Below are positions 27,398 through 36,146 of a stretch of DNA of 64,000 nt, in pieces. The first letter of the stretch is position 1, and each line of letters starts with the position of its first letter. The translations under genes and the position numbers were made by a program. The stretch lies in the NCBI GenBank assembly GCA_029563075.1, contig JAKQTN010000025.1, positions 186,001-250,000 on the forward strand, read 5' to 3'. The DNA comes from Pseudomonadota bacterium. Lineage in GTDB: Bacteria; Pseudomonadota; Gammaproteobacteria; Burkholderiales; Methylophilaceae. The notes below the pieces were generated by a model. The model made no database searches, had not been told where the DNA came from, and worked only from the letters and a program-made list of their open reading frames with translations.

Positions 27398-28768
27398 TTA
27401 ACCATTTCTAAGCTGGTTCAACGCCAGTTCCAAGCGTTCCACCGCAATCACTTCCAATCCTGCGATTTTCACCTTAGGCGCATTGGCTTTGGGTACAATT
27501 GCTTTGGTAAACCCGAGCTTTGCAGCTTCTTTTAAGCGTATTTGGCCGCCTTGCACGGGGCGCACCTCGCCCGCCAAACCAACCTCACCAAATACTATAA
27601 GTTTACTCTCTAATGGTTTGTTTTTTAAAGAAGAAACGATGGAAAGTATCACGGCCAAATCAACCGCTGGCTCGCTTATTTTTACGCCACCGACTGCGTT
27701 GATAAACACATCCTGGTCAAAACATGGAATACCGGCATGGCGATGCAACACAGCCAATAGCATAGCCAAACGGTTCTGCTCTAAGCCAACACATAATCGC
27801 TTCGGGTTGGGTGCATGGCTTTCATCCACCAAAGCCTGAATTTCAATTAGCAATGGCCGAGTGCCTTCCATCGTCACGGTAATGCAGCTGCCTGCCACCT
27901 GGCTTTCGTGGTGCGATAAGAATAAGGCTGAAGGGTTGGAAACCTCGCGCAGGCCTTTTTCCGTCATGGCGAATACGCCCAGCTCATTCACGGCGCCAAA
28001 ACGGTTTTTAAACGCGCGAATAAGTCTAAAAGATGAGTTCTGGTCACCTTCAAAATACAATACTGTATCTACAATATGTTCCAGCACACGCGGCCCAGCC
28101 AACGAGCCTTCTTTGGTGACATGCCCGACCAGAATCACGGTGATGCCGAGTTGTTTGGCTAAGCGTGTGAGCTGCGCCGAGCATTCGCGCACCTGCGCCA
28201 CCGAGCCCGGCGCGGATTGCAGCGCCTCTGAATAGACAGTTTGAATAGAATCGATGACCGCAATATTGGGCCTATGCGTTTGCAATGTGGCCAAGATTTT
28301 CTCAAGGTTAATTTCTGCCAACAACTCAACCTCACTGGCATCCAGACCCAGTCTTTTCGCTCGCATGGCGATTTGTTGCGGCGATTCCTCACCACTCACA
28401 TAAATAGCTTGTGCAGACTTACCTAAATGACACAGCACTTGCAGCAATAAAGTCGATTTACCAATGCCCGGATCACCGCCAATCAAGACCACGCCGCCTT
28501 CCACCAAGCCGCCACCCAACACACGGTCAAACTCGCTGATGCCCGTGGGCTGCCGTGCAATATCTGCCGCTTGTATGCTGTTTAGTTTTTGCAGGGCGCT
28601 ACTTTTTGTTAAGCCCTCGAATTTATTAGCGTAGCGGTTGGTTGTGGCGGCTTCTTCGATGCTTTCCAGCAGCGTATTCCATGCCATGCAGCTTGGGCAT
28701 TGGCCCTGCCATTTGGGCTCGCTGGCGCCGCATTCGGTGCAGGTATAAACGGTTTTGGCTTTTGCCAT
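27398..28768 (-). CDS. radA: DNA repair protein RadA
   Basis: RadA (Sms) is a DnaB-like branch-migration helicase in recombination. From ATG 28768 (MAKAKTVYTCTECG) it is 456 residues. It has the N-terminal four-Cys zinc finger (CTECGASEPKWQGQCPSC), Walker A GGDPGIGKS, the RadA-specific KNRFG motif and a C-terminal Lon-protease-like domain (around 300-450, without the catalytic Ser-Lys pair needed for proteolysis as is usual). It is 17 bp downstream of dnaB. Confidence 0.96.
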   Translation of the reverse strand: MAKAKTVYTCTECGASEPKWQGQCPSCMAWNTLLESIEEAATTNRYANKFEGLTKSSALQKLNSIQAADIARQPTGISEFDRVLGGGLVEGGVVLIGGDPGIGKSTLLLQVLCHLGKSAQAIYVSGEESPQQIAMRAKRLGLDASEVELLAEINLEKILATLQTHRPNIAVIDSIQTVYSEALQSAPGSVAQVRECSAQLTRLAKQLGITVILVGHVTKEGSLAGPRVLEHIVDTVLYFEGDQNSSFRLIRAFKNRFGAVNELGVFAMTEKGLREVSNPSALFLSHHESQVAGSCITVTMEGTRPLLIEIQALVDESHAPNPKRLCVGLEQNRLAMLLAVLHRHAGIPCFDQDVFINAVGGVKISEPAVDLAVILSIVSSLKNKPLESKLIVFGEVGLAGEVRPVQGGQIRLKEAAKLGFTKAIVPKANAPKVKIAGLEVIAVERLELALNQLRNG

Positions 28769-28785
28769 GCAGATCAACTCAGGGG

Positions 28786-30168
28786 TTAGTAATTGTCAGG
28801 CATGTAGCCCGCATTGGCAAAGTTCTCAAAGCGCGTATTTTCGCCAATAAAGGTGAGGCGCACACGGCCAATCGGACCATTACGCTGCTTGCCGATGATG
28901 ATCTCAGCGGTGCCTTTATCTGCACTGTCGGGGTTATACACTTCATCGCGGTAAATAAATAAAATCAAATCGGCATCTTGCTCAATCGCACCAGATTCAC
29001 GTAAGTCGCTCATTACCGGGCGCTTATCCGGGCGCTGCTCTACGCTACGGTTAAGCTGCGAAAGCGCGACCACAGGCACATCCAGCTCTTTAGCCAGCGC
29101 TTTGAGTGAGCGTGAAATTTCAGAAATCTCTGTCGCGCGGTTCTCGCCCTGCTTGCCTGCGGGCGCCGCCATCAATTGCAGGTAATCCACTACGATTAAA
29201 CCCAGCTTACCGGTTTGGCGATGCAATCTACGCGCCCTTGCACGCACATCAAAGCTGCTTAAGCCCGCGCCTTCGTCAATAAAAATAGGCGCCTCGTTAA
29301 GCCTGCCCAGCGCAGTCGTAAGTTTTTCCCAATCCTCATCCTCTAATCGACCAGTACGCATGCGATGCTGATCTAACCTACCAACAGAGCCTATCATCCG
29401 CATGGCGAGCTGGGTCGAGGCCATCTCCATCGAGAATACAGCGACCGGCAAACCGGTATCTAGCGCGACATTCTCGGCAATATTAAGCGAGAACGCGGTT
29501 TTACCCATCGAAGGCCGCCCGGCCACTATGATTAAATCGCCACCCTGAAAGCCAGAAGTCATTGAATCCAAATCAGAAAATCCAGTTGGAATGCCGGTGA
29601 CATCGCTCTGATTGTCGCGCGAAAACAGCATATCGATGCGCTCTGCCACTTGCGGCAATAATTCTTTAATATCCTGAAAACCTTGGCTGCTGCGCTGGCC
29701 GCCCTCGGCAATCTGGAATATCTTGGCTTCCGCTTCATCCAGTAACTGCTGCGCATCGCGCCCATTGGGGTTATAGGCGCTATCAGCAATATCAGAGCCC
29801 ACTACCACCAGTTTACGCATCACGGCACGCTCGCGCACAATCTCCGCATAACGGCGAATATTGGCCGCGGTTGGCGTGTTTTGCGCCAAAGCGCCTAAAT
29901 ATGCAATTCCGCCTATGGTGGAAAGCTCTGCGGTACTTTCCAGCGATTCTGCCACCGTAACAATATCGGCTGGGCGATTATGCTCAATGAGCTTACTGAT
30001 ATGCTGAAAAATGGTTTTATGGTCATGCTGATAAAAATCCTGCGCACTTAAAATATCCGCAATTTTGTCTAATGCCTCGTTCTCAAGCAGCAAGCCGCCA
30101 ATCACCGATTGCTCAGCCTCGATGGAATGTGGGGGAAGTTTGAGAGAGTCTAGTTGTTCGTCAGCCAT
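28786..30168 (-). CDS. dnaB: Replicative DNA helicase
   Basis: DnaB is the hexameric replication-fork helicase. The 460-residue protein has the N-terminal primase-interaction domain (about 10-110, PPHSIEAEQSVIGGLLL), a linker and the RecA-like motor with Walker A GRPSMGKTAFSLN near residue 215 and the LIVVDYLQLM Walker B. No intein is present. It is clustered with radA, transcribed first. Confidence 0.96.
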   Translation of the reverse strand: MADEQLDSLKLPPHSIEAEQSVIGGLLLENEALDKIADILSAQDFYQHDHKTIFQHISKLIEHNRPADIVTVAESLESTAELSTIGGIAYLGALAQNTPTAANIRRYAEIVRERAVMRKLVVVGSDIADSAYNPNGRDAQQLLDEAEAKIFQIAEGGQRSSQGFQDIKELLPQVAERIDMLFSRDNQSDVTGIPTGFSDLDSMTSGFQGGDLIIVAGRPSMGKTAFSLNIAENVALDTGLPVAVFSMEMASTQLAMRMIGSVGRLDQHRMRTGRLEDEDWEKLTTALGRLNEAPIFIDEGAGLSSFDVRARARRLHRQTGKLGLIVVDYLQLMAAPAGKQGENRATEISEISRSLKALAKELDVPVVALSQLNRSVEQRPDKRPVMSDLRESGAIEQDADLILFIYRDEVYNPDSADKGTAEIIIGKQRNGPIGRVRLTFIGENTRFENFANAGYMPDNY

Positions 30169-30232
30169 GCCGAGATTATACCCAACATTCTTGCCATTCT
30201 GATGCAGAATTCACAACCGTTTTGGTCCCGTT

Positions 30233-31564
30233 TCAAGAAGATGGCCAAGATACTTTGGCTAGCAACCCCTTTCCTGCTTCATTATTGCTGAGTTCAAGCT
30301 TTGCACCATGCAGTTCTGCAATGCGCCGCACGATAGACAAGCCCAAGCCGCTTCCTTCTTCCCCGCTGCCAGAAATTCGGTAAAAACGCTGCAAGACTTG
30401 CTCACGCTCAGTTTCAGCAATGCCAGGACCAGTATCACGTACCTCTAAAGTGACACCATTAGAATTACGCAAAGTCACTGTCACATGGCCTCCGGCCGGC
30501 GTGTAGCGAATGGCATTATCGAGCAAATTACGCAACAATAGACTTAGTTGAGCATCATCGCCCGAAACATGGCATGCCAGGCCATCATCCAGCAACATTT
30601 CAATCTGTTTTGCATGCGCTAGTGGCTCCAGATCAGCCATCACAGTTGCAGCCAAACCGTGTAAATCAACCTGTTTATAGCCTATTGCGGCTGTTTCTGG
30701 ATCAACTCTGGCTAGGGTCAGTAATTGCTCGACCAGCCGTGTGGCTCTATCAACGCCTCGTAATACATTTTCTAATGCGATATGACGTTCTGCCTCATCC
30801 GTTGAGCGTAAAGCTACCTGCGCTTGAATTTTGAGCGCAGCAAGTGGCGTCCGCATTTCATGTGCAGCATCAGCGGTAAAACGTCGCTCCCCCTCAAAAG
30901 CCTGTTGAAGGCGCGCAAATAGATCATTCAAAGCCTGCGCTAAAGGCGCGACTTCTTCTGGCACATCAATCATGGCAAGCGGTTCTAATCGGTTGGCAGT
31001 TCGCTGCTTCACCTCTTGCTTTAGTAGTTTTAAGGGCTGTAGACCTGCTCCAACGCTAAACCAAATCAGCAGCGCCAGCACTGGCAAGGCAATGAAAGTA
31101 GGCAGCAACATCTTAAGCGTGATATGGCGTGCCAAAGATTCTCGTCCAACCAGCGGTTCGGCAACCTGAATCATAAATTCATGGCGCGCATCCCAGCGCG
31201 TAAGCACGCGCCATGGCTCACCGTTTATAATAGTTTCACTATAACCTTCCTTGTCACTTGCCATGGCTGTGACCGGCGCTAAAGTTGAGCGCAGCAGCAA
31301 ATCGCTTTCATCCCAAATCTGGAATGCTATTTTTTGCTCATATTCGTGGGATACCGGGATTTCATCCTCGCCATGCTCAACACGTTCGTGCAACTCATGG
31401 CGCGTTGTTCCTAGTAGTACTTGTGCAGACTGAGCAAGCTGGGCATCAAATAATCGATTAATCTCATGCTGAGACTCAGCGTGCGTAAACCATGCAGCCA
31501 CTAGCCAAGCGATGCCCAGCCCGACGGACAATAGCAAAATAAGGCGCAGACGTAGTGAATTCAT
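30233..31564 (-). CDS. Sensor histidine kinase
   Basis: The 443-residue inner-membrane kinase has TM1 at about 7-27, a periplasmic sensor loop to about 155, TM2 around 160-185, a HAMP-like linker, HisKA with the phospho-acceptor His in FTADAAHEMRTPLAAL, and HATPase_c with N (NLLDNAIRYTP), G1 (DTGPGIAE) and G2 (GSGLGLSIV) boxes. It most resembles QseC/PmrB-type kinases. The gene overlaps the upstream response regulator (ATGA) and follows the cytochrome operon, so the pair probably controls electron-transport genes; signal unknown. Confidence 0.9.
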   Translation of the reverse strand: MNSLRLRLILLLSVGLGIAWLVAAWFTHAESQHEINRLFDAQLAQSAQVLLGTTRHELHERVEHGEDEIPVSHEYEQKIAFQIWDESDLLLRSTLAPVTAMASDKEGYSETIINGEPWRVLTRWDARHEFMIQVAEPLVGRESLARHITLKMLLPTFIALPVLALLIWFSVGAGLQPLKLLKQEVKQRTANRLEPLAMIDVPEEVAPLAQALNDLFARLQQAFEGERRFTADAAHEMRTPLAALKIQAQVALRSTDEAERHIALENVLRGVDRATRLVEQLLTLARVDPETAAIGYKQVDLHGLAATVMADLEPLAHAKQIEMLLDDGLACHVSGDDAQLSLLLRNLLDNAIRYTPAGGHVTVTLRNSNGVTLEVRDTGPGIAETEREQVLQRFYRISGSGEEGSGLGLSIVRRIAELHGAKLELSNNEAGKGLLAKVSWPSS

Positions 31565-32232
31565 GACCGAGAAGCCTCTTTGTCAATCACATAACCCACA
31601 CCACGTAGCGTACGTATCAATTCGGCCCCCAGTTTTCTGCGCAAATGATGAACATGCACTTCTACCGAGTTACTTTCTACCTCTTCACCCCAACCATAAA
31701 GATGCTGTTCCAGCTGCTCGCGCGATTGCACACGCCCGACATGCAACAAAAGCTCATGCAGCAAAGTAAACTCTCTTGCAGAAAGCTCAACCGTCTGGCC
31801 GTTTTTACTCACTTGATGCGTAGAAGACGTGAGTTGAATGTCACCATGCTGTAATGTTTGCGTCACCTGCCCGACGCTACGGCGTAACAGGGCGTGCAAA
31901 CGTGCAATTAGTTCATCCAGATCAAAAGGTTTGATCAGGTAATCATCAGCACCAGCATTCAACCCAGCAACACGATCTACCACAGTGTCGCGTGCGGTAA
32001 GAATCAAAACTGGCAGTTTTGACTTGCGTCCACGCAACCATTTAAGCAGGTCGGTGCCACTTAGCTTGGGCAAACCGAGATCAAGCACCATTACTGCATA
32101 CTCTTCAGTTTCCAGTGCCAGTTTCGCAGTCTGACCATCCTGCGTCCAATCCACTGCGAACCCAGCTTGCTTCAAGCCAGCCCGGACGCCATCGCCCAGC
32201 AGGGCATCATCTTCTACCAATAAAACGCGCAT
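31561..32232 (-). CDS. OmpR-family response regulator
   Basis: The 223-residue protein has a receiver domain (acidic pair in VEDDALLGDG, phospho-acceptor Asp in AVMVLDLGLPKLSG near residue 51, conserved Lys in DYLIKPFDLDEL) and a winged-helix DNA-binding domain (about 125-218, ending LRTLRGVGYVID). It is co-transcribed with the kinase through an ATGA overlap and starts 9 bp after the diheme cytochrome gene, which suggests the regulator belongs to the same operon as its likely targets. Confidence 0.92.
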   Translation of the reverse strand: MRVLLVEDDALLGDGVRAGLKQAGFAVDWTQDGQTAKLALETEEYAVMVLDLGLPKLSGTDLLKWLRGRKSKLPVLILTARDTVVDRVAGLNAGADDYLIKPFDLDELIARLHALLRRSVGQVTQTLQHGDIQLTSSTHQVSKNGQTVELSAREFTLLHELLLHVGRVQSREQLEQHLYGWGEEVESNSVEVHVHHLRRKLGAELIRTLRGVGYVIDKEASRS

Positions 32233-32241
32233 GCGTTTATA

Positions 32242-32751
32242 TTAACGCGGAATCTTCACCTGCGACTCAGAAAAATCACCTTTTTCAGCGCCCTTATGAC
32301 AGGCAACACAATTAGCGGCACTGCCTATGCTTTTGCGCTTGAAAGTTGAAGCAGACACTTCATCATGCTTGCTTATAAAATAACGCGTTTCGCTAATACG
32401 TAAAGGTGTTGCGCTGGCAGGAATAGACTGATTGATACGACTGGAGCGACGATTATCCTGCTTATCAGCGCTATTCAAAGCAAGGAAACGGGTGATCTCA
32501 TCGCGCGTCGCCGCATCAAGGCTGGCATTTTCACCAAAATGCTTGTCGAGTCCAGCCATCATTTTATTCCACGATCTTTCTGGCAATAAACCAGGATGAT
32601 AGAGCATATGACAGCTACCGCACTCTGCCTTCCATTTAGCATTCGTTACCGGGGGCATCTGACTACCACCTCCTTCGCCGCCGCTAGCCAGTAAAACACT
32701 TGCTGAGGTTATGCTTGTGATTAACACCAAAAATTGCATCCATTTTTTCAT
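32242..32751 (-). CDS. Diheme cytochrome c (DHC family)
   Basis: The 169-residue precursor has a signal peptide (MKKWMQFLVLITSITSASVLLA) and two CxxCH heme sites, CGSCH near residue 45 and CVACH near residue 147, the layout of the periplasmic DHC family. DHC is known as an electron donor partner of SHP, whose homologue is the adjacent gene. The cluster order cytochrome b561, SHP, DHC, response regulator, kinase is a conserved gene neighbourhood in proteobacteria. Confidence 0.88.
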   Translation of the reverse strand: MKKWMQFLVLITSITSASVLLASGGEGGGSQMPPVTNAKWKAECGSCHMLYHPGLLPERSWNKMMAGLDKHFGENASLDAATRDEITRFLALNSADKQDNRRSSRINQSIPASATPLRISETRYFISKHDEVSASTFKRKSIGSAANCVACHKGAEKGDFSESQVKIPR

Positions 32752-32762
32752 GAGTTTTCTCC

Positions 32763-33170
32763 TTATTTCAGGTTAACTAAATATTGTATGTAATCGCCCT
32801 TTTCCTGCGCAGTACAGGCGCGTTCCAGCACGTCCCTGCAATTACGGCCAAACCACTTTTCCACCTTGGCTGCATCTGTTAATCGCTGCGGATTCACGCT
32901 AGGCGCCAATGGCTCAATTACCTTGTTAGCGCGCGTTTTGCCTTGGTTGCGTGGGTCGGATGTATGGCAGGTTGAACAGCTCACTTTTTTGCCGTCGCTA
33001 TGTGTACGTTCGGCACGAAAGAAGATCGCACCACGTTCTGCTGAAAAGCCAGTAAAGGCAGGATTCTCTTGCTTAGCTTGAACTTCATACTGCTTGAGTA
33101 GTACTTGCGGCGTGGTGGCAAACGCATTGATGCTGAATAACAGCGCTGCTAAGATGATTGAATTACGCAT
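32763..33170 (-). CDS. SHP-like cytochrome c (DUF1924)
   Basis: From ATG 33170 (AAGGAG upstream) the precursor is 135 residues with signal peptide MRNSIILAALLFSINAFA and one heme site, CSTCH, near residue 67. The C-terminal region (WFGRNCRDVLERACTAQEKGDYIQYL) is the DUF1924/SHP fold; SHP proteins have a high-spin heme that binds oxygen or NO through loss of an Asn ligand. It overlaps the cytochrome b561 stop by 8 bp. Confidence 0.85.
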   Translation of the reverse strand: MRNSIILAALLFSINAFATTPQVLLKQYEVQAKQENPAFTGFSAERGAIFFRAERTHSDGKKVSCSTCHTSDPRNQGKTRANKVIEPLAPSVNPQRLTDAAKVEKWFGRNCRDVLERACTAQEKGDYIQYLVNLK

Positions 33171-33822
33171 GATTTTCTCCTTGAGTTTTGGAACTGTCAG
33201 GCTGGATAGCACTGCTCGGCTCAACCTCATACTTATAGCCAGTTACCATGGCTTGTGCGAGCGGGGCTTTATCTTTATGTTCGTGCCAGATTAAGGCACC
33301 CATGTGAGCAACGACGAAGCCCATCAGTAAATAATAGATAAGCTCGTGCGGTTCTTCGAACAACTCTTTCAGCCAAGGCATGTCGCCAATCCAGACATTG
33401 AAAGGCCCTACGCTATGCTCGACCGCTGCAAGGCCAAGACCTGTAATTGCCATTACAGCAAGCAACCCATAAACCAGCAAATAAGCGCCACTTGCCAGCG
33501 TGTCATGGCCAAAACGTGGTTTCGTTTGGAAGTTGAGATGGCGCACTGCATCCCACCACGCGGCTGGGTGCCACATATTGGAAAATCTGGCGGAACGAGG
33601 CCCAACCAGCCCCCATACCAGCCGTGTAACAAGTCCAACCACAAGCGCATAGCCAAGATAAATATGTAACAGCCACAAGGCATCTTCACTGGCACCCTTG
33701 TCAAACAGGTCAGATAGCCAGATAGTAACCATGAGAAACAAAATGGCCAAGCCATTCCAAAGGTGAATCAGGCGAAGCAATGCATCATAAACTTTCGCCC
33801 TGCGATAAGTGAGAATTTCCAT
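33163..33822 (-). CDS. Cytochrome b561-family membrane protein
   Basis: The product (about 219 residues from ATG 33822, AAAGGAG upstream) has four hydrophobic helices with paired His residues (IHLWNGLAILFLM, LLHIYLGYALVVGLVTRLVWG, ending with VVAHMGALIWHEHKD), matching the di-heme B561/Ni-hydrogenase cytochrome b type. It probably passes electrons from the quinone pool to DHC and SHP in the periplasm. It is the first gene of the operon. Confidence 0.88.
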   Translation of the reverse strand: MEILTYRRAKVYDALLRLIHLWNGLAILFLMVTIWLSDLFDKGASEDALWLLHIYLGYALVVGLVTRLVWGLVGPRSARFSNMWHPAAWWDAVRHLNFQTKPRFGHDTLASGAYLLVYGLLAVMAITGLGLAAVEHSVGPFNVWIGDMPWLKELFEEPHELIYYLLMGFVVAHMGALIWHEHKDKAPLAQAMVTGYKYEVEPSSAIQPDSSKTQGENHA

Positions 33823-33930
33823 TAATTGCTCCTTTAATAACGTTCGAGGCAAATAATAGATTTATTTTCTTAACACAAGCTTAAGAACAACAAAAATTTC
33901 ATTGAAACTTGGCCAAGATTAATACCCAAT

Positions 33931-33958
33931 AAAAAAGGCTACCGAAGTAGCCCTTTTT
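33931..33958 (-). terminator. Rho-independent terminator after rplI
   Basis: GGCTAC (33937-33942) and GTAGCC (33947-33952) form a stem with a CGAA tetraloop, flanked by A-run and T-run. On the minus strand it lies 22 bases past the rplI stop. Confidence 0.8.
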
Positions 33959-33979
33959 ATTTATTTGTAAAGCGAAAAA

Positions 33980-34432
33980 CTAAGCAGTTTCACCAAGCAC
34001 TGTCACGGTGATATCCACCACTACATCATGGTGCAGAGCAACGCTGACCGGGAAATCCCCAATCGTTTTTAATGGACCGGCTGGCAGGCGCACTTCTGAT
34101 TTAGCCACTTCAAAACCTGCAGCTGTCAAGCCTTCAGCAATGTCGATATTGGTAACAGAGCCGAATAAGCGGCCATCAACACCAGCTTTTTGCGTAACTT
34201 GTAGATTGTACCCTGCCAATTTCTCACCGCGCGCTTTTGCCACGGTTAAAATATCAGCCTGTTGCTTTTCAAGTTCAGCACGGCGAGCTGCAAATTCGGC
34301 TTTGTTAGCCTCAGTTGCGCGTTTTGCTTTGCCTTGCGGAATCAAAAAGTTGCGGCCAAAACCGTCTTTTACTTTAACGATATCGCCCAACACACCTAGG
34401 TTAGCGACTTTTTCTAATAAAATTACTTGCAT
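33980..34432 (-). CDS. rplI: 50S ribosomal protein L9
   Basis: L9 is the extended large-subunit protein bridging ribosomes. The 150-residue protein starts [19 protein letters not shown] followed by the [13 protein letters not shown] signature, has the central connecting helix ([20 protein letters not shown]) and the C-terminal domain ([14 protein letters not shown]). It is the last gene of the rpsF-priB-rpsR-rplI operon. Confidence 0.97.
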   Translation of the reverse strand: MQVILLEKVANLGVLGDIVKVKDGFGRNFLIPQGKAKRATEANKAEFAARRAELEKQQADILTVAKARGEKLAGYNLQVTQKAGVDGRLFGSVTNIDIAEGLTAAGFEVAKSEVRLPAGPLKTIGDFPVSVALHHDVVVDITVTVLGETA

Positions 34433-34455
34433 ATTATTCTCCTTAGCCCTAAAAA

Positions 34456-34689
34456 TTAACCAGGGTGCTTATCTGTGTATGGTAACAATGCCAAAAAGCG
34501 TGCACGTTTTACTGCAGTTGTCAGTTGGCGTTGGTATTTGGCTTTGGTGCCAGTCATACGGGCTGGAATAATTTTTGCATTTTCTGAAATAAAATCTTTC
34601 AGCAAATCCACATCTTTGTAATCGACTTCTTTAATGCCTTCTGCTGAAAAACGGCAGTAACGGCGGCGTTTGTACATTTCTCTTGCCAT
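34456..34689 (-). CDS. rpsR: 30S ribosomal protein S18
   Basis: The 77-residue basic protein contains the S18 core [20 protein letters not shown] and [20 protein letters not shown]. It starts 10 bp after priB and ends 23 bp before rplI. Confidence 0.97.
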   Translation of the reverse strand: MAREMYKRRRYCRFSAEGIKEVDYKDVDLLKDFISENAKIIPARMTGTKAKYQRQLTTAVKRARFLALLPYTDKHPG

Positions 34690-34699
34690 GGTGTAACTC

Positions 34700-35005
34700 C
34701 TAAATATTCTGTATTTCTAACTTTTCAATATGTAACTGTTCAATATGAAACACCAGTTGTGTACTTTTTGCACTGCGTTTGGCTAAAAAGCCTTTGGCTT
34801 TAATATTTGAACCTGGTTGAATGTTTTGTTTTGCAATCTCGCCTATGGCGACCGCATTCACTTCACATTCCACTTTTCTTTTTAAGCCCGCCTCTGTTTG
34901 CTCAGAAGCATGCTGCAACACAAAACTTAACAACGGTATGCCTGCTGGTGTGTAGCGTATTGGCTCTAAGCTGATCACTACGCCACTTAACAGCAGACTG
35001 TTCAA
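34700..35005 (-). CDS. priB: Primosomal replication protein N
   Basis: PriB is a dimeric OB-fold ssDNA-binding protein in replication restart. The 101-residue protein ([20 protein letters not shown]) contains [13 protein letters not shown] and the closing [14 protein letters not shown] strands. The start is TTG at 35005, three bases from the rpsF stop, with no independent strong ribosome binding site, so it is probably translated by coupling to rpsF at reduced yield. The betaproteobacterial operon order rpsF-priB-rpsR-rplI supports the call. Confidence 0.92.
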   Translation of the reverse strand: MNSLLLSGVVISLEPIRYTPAGIPLLSFVLQHASEQTEAGLKRKVECEVNAVAIGEIAKQNIQPGSNIKAKGFLAKRSAKSTQLVFHIEQLHIEKLEIQNI

Positions 35006-35008
35006 TGA

Positions 35009-35395
35009 TTACGCAGCCGCAGCCTCAACTGTAGCGGCCACTGGCGCTTCATCTTTGCTCAATACTGATCTGGATTTTTCTTCCTTCATCATCGGGCTAG
35101 GCGCAGTCACAGCAGTTTTGGTGCTCATGGTTAAGTGACGCAAAACAGCATCGTTAAACTTAAAGCCATGCTCAAGTTCTGCCAATGCTTCCAGGCTGCA
35201 CTCAATATTCATTAACACGTAATGTGCTTTATGGATTTTTTGGATCGGGTAAGCCAGTTGACGACGGCCCCAATCTTCTAAACGGTGCATTGTACCGCCG
35301 CTGGTTGTGATCAGCGTACGGTAACGCTCAATCATCGCTGGCACTTGCTCGCTCTGGTCCGGATGGACGATAAAAACTACTTCGTAATGTCGCAT
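35009..35395 (-). CDS. rpsF: 30S ribosomal protein S6
   Basis: S6 binds S18 in the small subunit. The 128-residue protein starts [19 protein letters not shown] and carries [20 protein letters not shown]; the C-terminus is an acidic-Ala tail. GGAG precedes the ATG. It is the first gene of this operon. Confidence 0.97.
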   Translation of the reverse strand: MRHYEVVFIVHPDQSEQVPAMIERYRTLITTSGGTMHRLEDWGRRQLAYPIQKIHKAHYVLMNIECSLEALAELEHGFKFNDAVLRHLTMSTKTAVTAPSPMMKEEKSRSVLSKDEAPVAATVEAAAA

Positions 35396-35556
35396 GTAAT
35401 CTCCTTGTGGTTAAAGCCACCCGTTATGCTGACGGTGTGGCAAGGTTTGAAAGGACGCGATTATAGCCAAAAAGTGCTGATTAATCAAACGCTTTTCAAT
35501 TGTTTAGTTAAATAAATGCTTTTTATTAAAACTTATTAAACGCATTAAAGACATAT

Positions 35557-35591
35557 GCCCTGAGAGCCAATATCCATGCGGATTCCAAAGC
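35557..35591 (-). repeat. Dispersed 3'-end hairpin repeat, copy 3 (inverted)
   Basis: GCCCTGAGAGCC and the loop AATATCCATGC are the reverse complement of the loop in the copies at 1470 and 27333; the right arm is degenerate. It lies 11 bases past the stop of the minus-strand DUF2721 gene. Confidence 0.65.
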
Positions 35592-35602
35592 GTTTATTTC
35601 AA

Positions 35603-36067
35603 CTAAGATTTGTTATTACTCTGCAATTCAAACGTATGTTTTGAAAGGTGAATCTCACGCAAAAAGCACCCTAAACCGATAATTAGGCTTAGCATTGTCG
35701 CAATAAACAACGGCGCAACCAGCCACGACGAGTGCCAGCGAATGGCCGAGCCCAAGAATAAAACGCCAATCACAATGGCCACCAATAACAGCGATAACGT
35801 ACACAGCGTAATCGCCCAATGCACCCACTTTGCGCGGCACGACAGAATGTGCAGCTCTTGGCTGTAATTGGCGCAGCTTGGGTTTTCGACTTGCGCTTGC
35901 GGCGATTCGCACTTTTCATTTAGCGCGCGAAAACGATCCACCAGGCGCCCAAGGCGGCCGGTCAGCACGCCTAATAGCGTACTCACACCCATCAGCAAAA
36001 ATACCGGGGCGATGGCGAGCTGTATCACTTCCGATGCGGTAGTAACGCTATGAATGACGTTTTGCAT
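35603..36067 (-). CDS. DUF2721 membrane protein
   Basis: The 154-residue protein has an N-terminal hydrophobic segment (VIQLAIAPVFLLMGVSTLLG), the basic GRLGRLVDRFR motif characteristic of DUF2721, and two further membrane helices (ALTLCTLSLLLVAIVIGVLF region and LVAPLFIATMLSLIIGLGCF). Function of the family is unknown. The gene is bracketed by inverted copies of the dispersed hairpin repeat at its 3' end and upstream, the latter shared with the uvrB 3' end. Confidence 0.8.
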   Translation of the reverse strand: MQNVIHSVTTASEVIQLAIAPVFLLMGVSTLLGVLTGRLGRLVDRFRALNEKCESPQAQVENPSCANYSQELHILSCRAKWVHWAITLCTLSLLLVAIVIGVLFLGSAIRWHSSWLVAPLFIATMLSLIIGLGCFLREIHLSKHTFELQSNNKS

Positions 36068-36095
36068 ATACTGTCCTTATTGTTCAAAAATTACC

Positions 36096-36132
36096 TGCTC
36101 TGCAAGGCAATATACATGCGCTTTGCAGGGCA
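36096..36132 (-). repeat. Dispersed 3'-end hairpin repeat, copy 4 (inverted)
   Basis: GCTCTGCAAGGC pairs with GCTTTGCAGGGC over 12 positions (two G-T wobbles) around AATATACATGC, one base different from the other inverted copy. It sits 14 bases past the uvrB stop. Confidence 0.7.
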
Positions 36133-36146
36133 TCTATTAATACTAG

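Noticed and set aside
34008-34571. 187-residue plus-strand frame over rplI and rpsR
   Set aside because: It is antisense to two certain ribosomal protein genes and has shadow-frame composition.
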